Shown here piece by piece: positions 32,201-44,200 of a DNA stretch of 64,000 nucleotides. Every line of letters begins with the position of its first letter. Within the stretch, counting starts at the first letter, position 1. Source of the DNA: Nematostella vectensis (Eukaryota > Cnidaria > Anthozoa > Actiniaria > Edwardsiidae). The stretch is taken from NCBI RefSeq assembly GCF_932526225.1, contig NC_064040.1, positions 17,612,994-17,676,993 of the forward strand, read 5' to 3'. Both the position numbers and the translations under genes were made by a program. A model generated the notes under the pieces. That model saw nothing but the letters and a program-made list of their open reading frames with translations, searched no databases and was not told the DNA's origin.

Positions 32201-35200
32201 TTAGGGTACGGGGGAATAATCACCTGAGAGGTAAAGGTTTATTATTAGGGCACAGGGGAATAATCACCTGAGAGGTAAAGGTTTATTATTAGGGCATGGG
32301 GGAATAATCACCTGAGAGGTAAAGGTTTATTATTAGGGCACAGGGGAATAATCACCTGAGAGGTAAAGGTTTATTATTAGGGCACAGGGGAATAATCACC
32401 TGAGAGGTAAAGGTTTATTATTAGGGCACAGGGTAATAATCACCTGAGAGGTAAAAGGTTTAATATTAGGGCACAGGGGAAGCACAAGGGAATAATCACC
32501 TGAGAGGTAAAAGTTTATTATTAGGGCACGGGGGAATATCACCTGAGAGGTAAAGGTTTATTATTAGGGCACAGGGGAATAATCATCTGAGAGGTAAAGG
32601 TTTATTATTAGGGCACGGGGGAAGCACGAGGGAATAATCACCTGAGAGGTAAAAGTTTATTTTTAGGGCACGGGGGAATATCACCTGAGAGGTAAAGGTT
32701 TATTATTAGGGCACAGGGGAATAATCATCTGAGAGGTAAAGGTTTATTATTAGGGCACGGGGGAATAATCACCTGAGAGGTAAAGGTTTATTATTAGGGC
32801 ACAGGGGAATAATCACCTGAGAGGTAAAGGTTTATTATTAGGGCACGGGGGAATAATCACCTGAGAGGTAAAGGTTTATTATTAGGGCACAGGGGAATAA
32901 TCACCTGAGAGGTAAAGGTTTATTATTAGGGCACGGGGGAATAATCACCTGAGAGGTAAAGGTTTATTATTAGGGCACAGGGGAATAATCACCTGAGAGG
33001 TAAAGGTTTATTATTAGGCCACGTGGGAATAATCACCTGAGAGGCAAAGGTTTATTATTAGGGCATGGGGGAAGCACGAGGGAATAATCACCAGAGAGGT
33101 AAAGGTTTATTATTAGGGCAGAGGGGAATAATCACCTGAGAGGTAAAGGTTTATTATTAGGGCACGGGGGAATATCACCTGAGAGGTAAAGGTTTATTAT
33201 TAGGGCACAGGGTAATAATCATCTGAGAGGTAAAGGTTTATTATTAGGGCACGGGAGAAGCACGAGGGAATAATCACCTGAGAGGTAAAATTTTATTATT
33301 AGGTTACGGGGGAATAATCACATGAGAGGTAAAGGTTTACTATTAGGACACAGGGAATCACGGGGGAATATCACCTGAGAGGTAAAGGCTTATTATTAGG
33401 GCCCGGGGGAATAATCACATGAGAGATAAAGGTTTACTATTAGGACACGGAGAATCACGGGGGAATATCACCTGAGAGGTAAAGGTTTATTATTAGGGTA
33501 CGGGGGAATAATCACCTGATAGGTAAAGGTTTATTATTAGGGCACGGGGGAATAATCACTTGAGAGGTGAGGGTTAATTATTAGGGCACGGGGAAAGCAC
33601 GAGGAAATAATCACCTGAGAGGTAAAGGTTTATTATTAGGACACAGGGGAATAATCACCTGAGAGGTAAAGGTTTATTATTAGGGCACAGGGGAATAATC
33701 ACCTGAGAGGTAAAGGTTTATTATTAGGGCACAGGGAAAGCACGGGGGAATAATCACCTGAGAGTTAAAGGCTTATTATTAGGGCACGGGGGAAGCACAG
33801 AGGAATAATCACCTGGTAAAGATATAGAGATATTATTTTCTATAGTAGGGCAGCTAGGGGGGAACAAAAATGACATTTCATCGACCATAAACACCACATC
33901 TAAAAACGTCTTCCAATCCCACTTCCTCAGGTATTCTTACAATTACTTCAAGAGACAATGAAAAAATTCTTCAATCCCAAAGCACCCTGGACGGCTTCAT
34001 TACTTCATTATATGTTAATATTCTACTATCACAACAATAAGCTAACTTATAACCATAATCAAACAAACTCCAAGAAAGGAGTGACAGCAACAACAGTATC
34101 ATAAATCCAATCTTATAAATCAGTGTTGCGCAGCACTAACCCCCTTGAAGGTAGAGTAGTGTCATCACTTCCGCCATGGTCTCTTTGACACCAGGATCAT
34201 CATCATGGAGAAGGAATACAACGATGTCCCAGAATTCCAATGGGGTACAGCCTGTTAGAAATAATGAGTAGGAGAATAAAGGAGCAACAGTCATGGTCCT
34301 TCCCCTATCTTGCAACAAATTAAACACACGAGAAAGGTGGCTTCTGCTCAAATACAACCAGCTTCAGACTACTTACCAAGAACTAGTTTGCCCGGTACTG
34401 ACTTTGTTAGCAATATATACTAACCTAGCTTATTCTGTGGATCGAGCAGCAATAATCTTGATGCACCGCGGGAAAAAACTTCAGCAGTCTGAAGGCGCAC
34501 ATCGAGACTCTCACCAACTGCACTCATGGTTTTAACAAGATCTAGATATGATGTCACTTCCTCTGATGAATTACCCTAAGAACAAGAAATGGTAGGTGCA
34601 AGCCTGGTCAGAGGATGCTCTATCTAGGATGAAACCATCTTTTCTTCAATGCAGTTCGTTGTTACTGCGTTAATCGATCATCCTTAAATAATTTCAAAGC
34701 GTTTTTTACGGTTTTCCGAAATGTTCTACTCTCAGCCTAATTGTACAAACCTCCATTACAGGCTTCTAAAAATTTGACACGTTCTGATATTTTTTGGCTT
34801 TGAAAATGGTTGTGAAAGCAATACATTATAGGTAAGCCCCTTTATGGACTGTGTTACGTAAAACTTTATCATTATTTTGAAACCCAAGCTTGAACTAGCG
34901 AGTATCAGGTGGGCGAGATGCTTACCATAGCCAGGCTTTCATACATCTGTGGAACCAACGAAGAAAGGAAAGCCAATATCGCACATCGAACACTGTCCCT
35001 AGCAAATCGGTCACGGCGAGAATAAATATTATTAGGTCGAGGGCAAAACATGGATAACAGAGAGGCTGGAAAAAGTGAACTAACCTCTGACCTGGTTTAA
35101 GGGCCAGCTGTATAGAATACTGCCAACACTGAAGGGCAAAACGTAATATCCAATTAGCAACATTACATGGTAAGTTTGGTGCATCACTGTATCACCAGAA

Positions 35201-38200
35201 CTAAGTGTACAAACCAATGAACTATCAATAAGCAGAAACCTAAGAAAATGGGATATCTCCAAGGTCCGTTGTAAACTTGAATAATTGCGGTAAAAGGAAA
35301 GGATAGATGCCAACGCTCTTCTAGTATGTTAACCACGCCTTTGTTGGCAAACAAAGATGCGCTCTTGCAAACATAGGCCATCATCAGTAGCAAACGTGTC
35401 ATTAAGAAATGACATGATTATTATGTTAACCATTATGATGACAAATCATTATGATAACAATACCATTTTTACCTTGGATTCTATTGTTTTCAGAAGCTTA
35501 AAAACGAAATTCCCTTGAAAACAATATATGTTTCAAAGACAAAAAGATTTTTCTAGATATAAATATACTTTAGCCTATGGTCGATATATATCGAGCCATT
35601 GCAAACAGGACGCTTCACATACCTCATTAAATGTGATGCAGCATGTACTTTCTATGGTCTCTGGAAACCTCGAAGAGTCACCAACTAAAGCCAGGACTTC
35701 GTAAACCTAGATAAAGAGATTAGGATAAGCGCTAGTGAAATAGAAAGGATAGAGGCAATAATATGCTGGATCTCCACATAATTATTTTGGTTTAGAAATC
35801 GTTTGTTATTTTTAAAGGTCCTAGAGCTAGTAAGCCATTGCTACGAAGTCCAAAAAAGGTTGAGTGCTTATCTAAGACAATTCAGAAAAAAAAACAGCAT
35901 CTATGCTGTACCTTGCGTACCTTGCTTAGACAATCAACATGCTGCTCCCTCCCCATCGCCATTTCAAGCAAAGATTTTGTGACGTCATGCCAAGCTTGAA
36001 TCTCTCTTCCGCGGAATGGAGAGTGCTGAGTAAGATCATCTTTGGGGATGTCACTGGCTGATGTGACCGCCTTGCGTGAGAGGGTATCCAGAGCAAGTAA
36101 GCGCACTTCGTATTCAGGCGAATCGAGGAGACACGATGCAACTTCCACTGGGCTTTTTTCAGACAAATTCAGCATACGGAAAGAGGATTCCAGCGGCTCC
36201 TTAATAGAATTTTTTTTCTCCAATATAGACATTTCAAAGCTGTTGCGTCCGTTTCCAGAATCTTCTTTCTTAGAAATAATTCCGTCGCTGTGCAATGAAA
36301 CGTTTTCAAGTTTTTTAGAATCTGTGAACTTGACCGCCTTCACTTCACAGCTGTTGCGTTTGCAGTTAGAATTCTTTGCTTCTTTTGCAGAAGTTTTTCC
36401 CTCTTGTGTGAAAAGGTCTTCTGTCTCGTCTCCGCCATTAAGACATATAGTCGCAGCAATTTCTTTAAGGAAGACATCACCAATGGCAACCGATTGCGTG
36501 TAAAATGAATTTTCTGACGTGACTTCTGAAGCGATATTGGTGATGAATTTTCGCATTCGCGATATCCGGGTCTTCTCCGCGACGGGTGAAGAGTCGCCGT
36601 GAGCCCAGGGATTGCTATTAATAAGAGTATGGGCGATGTCGAGGAAAACTGCTCGTGTAAGATAGCACGGATTCTCCCTAAAAAAGATAAGCGTCAACAA
36701 AATGTCAAAACCATTAAATTCAAATGGTAGAGGTCACCTTCATAATTGTACATAAAAAACATGTTCTTTACCAAAAGGTAGAAAAATTTAAATAGAGTGA
36801 CTATTCATATTTGTGTAAATACAAGGAAATACCCATCTTTCAACAATGCAGGAAATTTTTTCAAAACTCGGAATTTTTACCCTAGAAATGTGTGGCATTG
36901 TTTTCATGGGTAAAACCGCGGCCCCTCAACCCTGAGAATTGGCCCTAAAGGTAAGGTAAGAACACATTTGCAGTCTATGAAGCATGAGATACACAATACA
37001 CACATCAATTTAATGTAATTAATTTCACCTTTAATGAAATTAATTTAATTAACCTAATCAATATAAGCGCTAACACATCGGGAAGAAGATTGCAAATGAT
37101 AAATGTCTTGCAACATGATTATCAGTCACATACTTGGTTCCAGTCCACACGATCTTCTCGACCATGGGCATGACGTCACTAGTCATAAGTTCACTGAGGG
37201 ATCGGTTCTCTGCCAAGTGCAGTAGAAGATGGAGGATCTGTCCAGAATTAAGGTTATGGTATAAATGGTAAGATAGCAAGCTTGTGAGGAACACCTCGTT
37301 ATTAAAGAAAAGTTATCAAAGTGATGATTAGAGATGGCTGCAAACATTTTATAAAGATATTAACTCGCGTCATAAGGGCACTACACCTACGAGTACAGTA
37401 TTAGGGGTCTAAGGAATGATTCATTTTGAATGACGAATGAGGGAACTTTTAGGGCGAGGTATAAAATATAACCTTCAAAATATACCGTCTTAAATATTAC
37501 AGTCTGTAAATCATTGCTCAGATTTAAAAAATTAGGGTCCCTAAAGTGTAAAATGCATAATTTTCGCCTTTGGAGGGCATTAGTATTGTACACATGATCA
37601 CGTATAAGTTCAAGGTCGAGTTTTCTCAAAAGAGCATCCGCTAATATTATTAAGAGTCTCCAGCACCCAAACATGAGACATGACTTACTTGAAGTAATGT
37701 CCCGTGCAAGACATTCTGTCGGCAGCTTTGACGACTGCGGCAAAGAAACAACAAAAGAAATTTTAGTTTCTGCCAAGAAGGCTCTATGAGACAGCAACAT
37801 CAGACCTTGGTGGGATTGAGTGTAGAAGCCGCTCCAGGACCTGGACAAGGCAGTCCTTACTGACCAAAGGAACGATGGCTCGTGCGGCCATGAGTCGCGT
37901 CTTCATTACGGCACTTCCTGCACACCTACGAAATAATTCTAAATTGCAAGCATAGACGCCCAATGCTGACACGAGCCCGATGAACCCAGCCTTCATAATG
38001 GTTCCTTGACGCAATAACCGAGGGCCTTTCGGCCTGACAGGTCGATATAACTTTAAATAGGGACTCTTCAAACTAGTCCTAATAACTAGCTAGATTTATT
38101 TACAAAAAAGGTATCGAGAAATCTTTAAAAAGGATTCTGAAAACTAGTCCTAATAACCGACAAATTTATATATGGAATTGTCAAAAACCGTTTTCACGAT

Positions 38201-41200
38201 GATCAGCTGTGGCCCGCCAGTCTGTGGCATTTTGGTCTTTTGAGGTAACTATGAGCGTATTATGGAACAAGGTAAAACAATGGAAGGGAACAATGCCAAG
38301 CATATATTTGTCTGAGTATTGGACTAGTACGATTGTTTACCTTATGACGTAAGGAATAAAAGGGCTCATGTTTAGCGTCGAGTCTACACCGTCCATTGAC
38401 GACGGGTAGAGCCTGGAGAGTAGTACAAGGACCGGGTAGAGACAGGGATGAAGAGTAACCGACTCTTCCCTAAAATAGATTGCAAGCAAGTTACTCGTAC
38501 ACTGTGATTGCAGTCCTCGTCCATTTGTTTCTAAACATAGTCATTAACTCGTGGACTCTTGCGTGACCTATGTTTTTGAAGGTAATAAGACCCCAAGCAA
38601 ATGATATTCTTATATCAGTAGTAAGATCCCAAGCTAATGGTGATTACTAAATGTAAAATGCGCGCGTACGGTTTTTATGCACAAAATGAACGAGCGATTC
38701 TTAGAGTACAAGCATTTTCCATTTAGTAATTTATTTATTTTACAGATGTCGAGATTTAAGAGATTCAAAAGTTTAACGGGGCGGGCGAGGTCAGGCTGTA
38801 TTACATACTACTTACTAACCGAGCGCGAGGTCCGTACTGAGAAATCTCAGCCCGCAGGCTTTTTATACAGACCGAGGCCGCAGGCCGATTTTACCTACCT
38901 TCACATGAAAACATATTTTTTTTTATGTTATTTCATTTAGATTAGTTGTCTTTACGGAAAATCGTATTCAATCTCCCTGTGTTATGACAATTTCCCGCCA
39001 TAATGATTGCAACGCGCGCAACAATTTCAAGTTTGCTGAAATTTTATTAGCGATAAAAAAGGTAGCAAATTGTCTCTTTATACGGGAAAAAAAGGCAAAT
39101 CACTCGAGAAATTTAACTGGATAATGTATCTTTATTCAAGAGAAGTATTTCAGTGAATATATCTTACTGTCTGTGGAGAATTCAAGTGAAAGAAAACATC
39201 CCTACGATCAATTCGAGTGGAAAGCGATCAATTGGGACTAAATAAATAACAAAATTGTTGGTAAAAATTCAGAAGATGTCTTAATTAGATGTTCCGCATT
39301 TGTGGATGATTAAAAGCATTGTGTGAAAATACTGGATTTCACTGAATGGTCATTGCGAACATCAGCGTTAGGCTCTTAACCGGTTGGTCAACCCGCTACA
39401 GCGGCTTGGGGACCATAGTATACTATAGGAGCTTGAAAGTTCTCAACCCGCTGTAACGGGTTGACACTCAACCTGCTACAGCGGGTTGGCTTTTAACCGG
39501 TTGGTCAACCCGCTACAGCGGCTTGCTTTTTTTGCCATTTTTAACCTTTTTCAGCACTGGCGACACTTAATATTCGCGCATAAGCGTTTGCGCGAGGGTG
39601 TAATGCGAGTAGTACAAATAAAGCCGATAATGAATAAATCATAAACTTACAACTTTTAGCCGTACAAATAGTCAATAGTGCTTAAACTGCTAGTTCATCA
39701 TCAGAGTCACTCTGAATTCTAAGTGTTTTCCACTGTTTTGGGGATTTTTCGTCGAGTGGAGGAAGTGGTGGAGACTGATTCACAGTGTTATTGGTAACCG
39801 AAAACTGCCCGCCATGAATAATAGCGTTTGAAAACAAAGCCATTGCCTGTTGTCCAGGGTTAACGATGGGAGAGATACCTTGAGATCCAGTAAATGATGT
39901 GTTTGTAACCGTGTTACTGTATGGAGTGCGGATATCTCGTTTCGTGTTTCGCCTTTGGTTTTAAGAGAGTCCGTAATAAAGACACCTCTCCTTTTATCTT
40001 TTTGACAGTATTTGGATTTTCTTGCTCCTGGATAAACGAGTCAACTGAACTGTCGTAGGAACCCTCGTAGAGATGTGTAAATTCCTTTTATCCATAGCGC
40101 GCGCTATTCTAGAAAATGCGCGTTTTTGTCAGTTGTAATGTTTTTTGCGTCTCGCGCCACTATTCTGATGTGTATAAGCCTGTAACGATTCACCTTTTTC
40201 AGTCTGCCCTGAAGAAGTCTTATTAAAGACGAAAATTTGGCAGAGTCGAATTCCAGTTTTTGGTGTATTGTATTCATTGTTTTGGTACGAGATCACGACA
40301 GTTCGGGCTTTTTGATTCTATGTTTATTGTTGTGGAATGGAGTTAACCGAACATGTTTTATACTCGTTCAAGGATGAATATAATATAATATAATATAATA
40401 TAATATAATATAATATAATATAATATAATATAATATAATATAATATAATATAATATAATATAATATAATATAATATAATATAATATAATATAATATAATA
40501 TAATATAATATAATATAATATAATATAATATAATATAATATAATATAATATAATATAATATAATATAATATAATATAATATAATATAATATAATATAATA
40601 TAATATAATATAATATAATATAATATAATATAATATAATATAATATAATATAATATAATATAATATAATAATAGCTTTGAATAGTCCAAGCAAAACCAAG
40701 ACACGGAAGACGGAGCATTGGACTTTACGTAAAAACGAAAGCTGCTTTCTAACACACATCACTGTTTGTGCGCAAACGGTTCAAACATTCGTGTAAGGCA
40801 CCCTCTCCCCCTTTACCTGTTGAGGAACTCTGTCGCTTTCTCAAGATGTTTTAAAAGAAATGGGTGCATGCTGGGATATCTGCTGAAAAACTCTCGACCG
40901 GTCATGCTAAAAGCAAAAAAAAAAAAAAAAGAAAAGGAAAAGAAGTGTTACATAAAATGGTACCGCTATTCGGTCACCGCAAAATCGTGTGCATGTTCAC
41001 ATATTAAATAGAATCAGTTAATAGAACAATCGCAGCTTTATAAATGGACTGCGTACTTCTCATGTGCCAGACTCACCAGTTTCTCCTGGAATGGTCATCT
41101 TTGGCCTTGGCGACACCGAACACCCTGGTCACGAGGGCACTGAACAGTAGAGTCGACGAGTTGCGAACCTGGCAGACAGATCGAATGACTATGAGGGACC

Positions 41201-44200
41201 GATGTGTGATAGGAGAGAAGATAGGAGAGGACTGCCATCTCATATCAAACATGTTGTATTTCGTGTAAATGGTCTGGGAAGAGGGCAGGATGCCTGCTGT
41301 GATAACATCGAGTTTTCCTGGGCCTACTCAAAATGGCCTCCACGATAGAAGAAAGAAAATAAGATGTCCTACAAATGTATTTGGTGTACTCGCATGTTCC
41401 CTTCTAGTCTGGTCATCGCCTGTAAATATATTTTAAATCACAGATGGAAGTCCGCTTCAATCTTTCCTTTATGCTTTAACGCTGTCAAAGCATGTCGTGG
41501 TTACCATTCTGGATTGAGCCACAGAAACACCCACCCTTTTTTTCTTTTTAACGCGTACCATCGAGCAGTCCTTCATGGATCATTTAGACTAAGGTAGGCA
41601 TTTGTTTGATAGGGGCAAATCTTACTTAATTGAATTCTAACCAGAATCTTATCCAAACGCACAAACACATAAAACGATTTGAACGGTGCCCATAAACCTA
41701 CTGACCAGCTCACCTACACGAAGAAGTGACCGGTTCAATGCTCTCCTTCAATCTCTAAGGACAACCATCGTTTTTTTAAAAAAAGTTTGTTCTATCGAAG
41801 CCACAAAAGGGTAACCACCCATGGGTCTCACTGGGTAACCACCCACGGGTCTCACTGGGTAACCACCCATGGGTCTCACTGGGTAACCACCCACGGGTCT
41901 CACTGGGTAACCACCCACGGGTCTCACTGGGTAACCACCCACGGGTCTCACTGGGTAACCACCCACGGGTCTCACTGGGTAACCACCCACGGGTCTCACT
42001 GGGTAACCACCCACGGGTCTCACTGGGTAACCACCGACGTGTCTCACTGGGTAACCACCCATGGGCCTCACTGGGTAACCACTCTTGGGTCTCACTGGGT
42101 AACCACCCTTAGGTCTCACTGGGTAACCATCCACGTGTCTCACTGGGTAACCACCCACGGGTCTCACTGGGTAACCACCTACGGGTCTCACTGGGTAACC
42201 ACCCACGTGTCTCACTGGGTAACCACCCATGGGTCTCACTGGGTAACCACCCATGGGCCTCACTGAGTAACCACTCTTGGGTCTCACTGGGTAACCACCC
42301 TTAGGTCTCACTGGGTAACCATCCACATGTCTCACTGGGTAACCAAACATAAGTCTCACTGGGTAACCACTCTTGGGTCTCACTGGGTAACCACCCCTAG
42401 GTCTCACTGGGTAACCATCCACGTGTCTCACTGGGTAACCACCCACAGGTCTCACTGGGTAACCACCCATGGGTCTCACTGGGTAACCACCCACGTGTCT
42501 CACTGGGTAACCTGCCATGGGTCTCACTGGGTAACCACCCACAGGTCTCACTGGGTAACCACCCACGGGTCTCACTGGGTAACCACCCACGTGTCTCACT
42601 GGGTAACCACCCATGGGTCTCACTGGGTAACCACCCATGGGTCTCACTGGGTAACCACTCTTGGGTCTCACTGGGTAACCACCCACGGGTTTCACTGGGT
42701 AACCACCCACGTGTCTCACTGGGTAACCACTCATGGGTCTCACTGGGTAACCACCGATGGGTCTCACTGGGTAACCACTCTTGGGTCTCACTGGGTAACC
42801 ACCCACGGGTCTCACTGGGTAACCACCCACGTGTCTCACTGGGTAACCACCCACGTGTCTCACTGGGTAACCACCCATGGGTCTCACTGGGTAACCACCC
42901 ACGTGTCTCACTGGGTAACCACCCATGGGTCTCACTGGGTAACCACCCACGTATCTCACTGGGTAACCACCCATTGGTCTCACTGGGTAACCACCCATTG
43001 GTCTCACTGGGTAACCACTCTTGGGTCCGCCATTGCCGTATACTTACTGCCCAGCTGCTCGAGGTGAAACCGCTGATTGATGCAATGAGCCCGTCAGCCA
43101 CAAAGGGAGACACGTCTTCTCCAAGCCTTGTGTCGCGGTACAATGCGCGTAGAATATTGCGCGAGTGAACCTGATGAAAGCAAATAAAACATGTCATTAT
43201 GGTGCCACTTGTCATAATTGTATAAGATGTCTTTTGTATAAGATTGAGATTCTACTGGTGGGGACGTCTCTATTTTCCACGTTTCGTGTTCAAGAAAATA
43301 TATACGTTATTCAACTATGTTTAACAACTCAATCAAGAAAAAAATATTTAGGTTAAGTGGAAAATCAACAACATGGACGGCGAAAAGCTTCGGTACGACT
43401 ATAAGCGATACGAGGGGGGAGGGGAGATATTTGCGGGAAGTGAGGGGGGGAGGGGGGCTCCGAAATTGTTAACATCCCAAAAGGGGAGGGATACAGGGAT
43501 ACAGGATTTAAAAATGGGGGGGGGGTGGATAATGGCCAGATAGACGGCTTACTGTATAACTTATCCAGTGGTTCTTGGTAGGTCAAATAGATCTAACAAT
43601 ACTTCAAGTTGTATAGTATTTGTCACATCAGCAAAGTAAAGCAGGCGAAGGCGCATGGACTTTTTTACTTGGAAAGGGGGGTGGATATCGACCCAATCCA
43701 CCCCCCTGTATCCGCCCCTGCTAAAAAAGCGGCTAATAATTTGTTATGAGCCGCCATTTTCAGCTTTATTTTGATGGCATGACGCTCCTCAAGCTTAGGT
43801 CGAATATAATCTAACTACACAACCTAGTCACAAGGGCTATGTTCGGGATTCCTCTGATTGGGCGTGAGGCTGAGAAAAGCCCACAGGAAGCCCACAAAAA
43901 ATGCCAGGAACTGGGCTGAAACGATTATTCGCCATTTCTGTCATTCACCTGAGGAAGACTTGAGTCTTGAGGTAGGGATGGTTCCACAGGGAGTGAAGCC
44001 GCGTGGAGAAGATCTAGAAGACAAAGTGAACACCTTTTATTGCTACTACTTGTCGCTCACATTATACCAAAAAATGAAGCCATCATCCTCTTGAGGTAAA
44101 TTCAATGTTTTCGTGTGAAATTCACTTATTTCTTTTACGATGTGTAAAACGAATTTACTTATAAATAAAGGAAATAACTTAAAAATCAAGAGGGGTTAAG

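Larger units (their letters stand above)
16862..35138. other. Tandem segmental duplication, unit B (18.3 kb after insertions)
   Basis: Begins ataactcccgctcaaggggg (16,866), contains GPCR copy 2, a BEL/Pao element and the functional last four THADA exons, and ends after ctggtttaagggccagctgt (35,093-35,138). Just beyond 35,138 the two units stop matching. Confidence 0.92.
37930..40300. other. THADA intron 19, repeat-filled
   Basis: Contains inverted and direct copies of dispersed repeats (38,900-39,112; 39,374-39,545) and an orphan coding remnant (39,687-40,115). I could not find the exon that other THADA genes have here. Confidence 0.55.

Noticed and set aside
29258-33815. CRISPR-like array (43-bp units with small variants)
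   Set aside because: Units are contiguous with no unique spacers, no cas genes occur, and the setting is a spliced eukaryotic gene. It is a minisatellite.
34136-34357. ORF starting MYLSRSHLSRVF as the full exon 26
   Set aside because: Only the part from 34,251 downward (after tctaacag) resembles THADA and joins in phase with exon 25. The upstream part is intron read-through; the same holds for 15,852-16,073.
40324-40762. ORFs of tandem LYYII residues
   Set aside because: Direct translation of the (TATAA)n microsatellite in three frames.
41748-43067. Long ORFs on both strands with PVRPMGGY-like or SHWVTTHG-like repeats
   Set aside because: They are frames of a stop-free 24-bp minisatellite inside a THADA intron. 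They have no independent start, homology or splice support.
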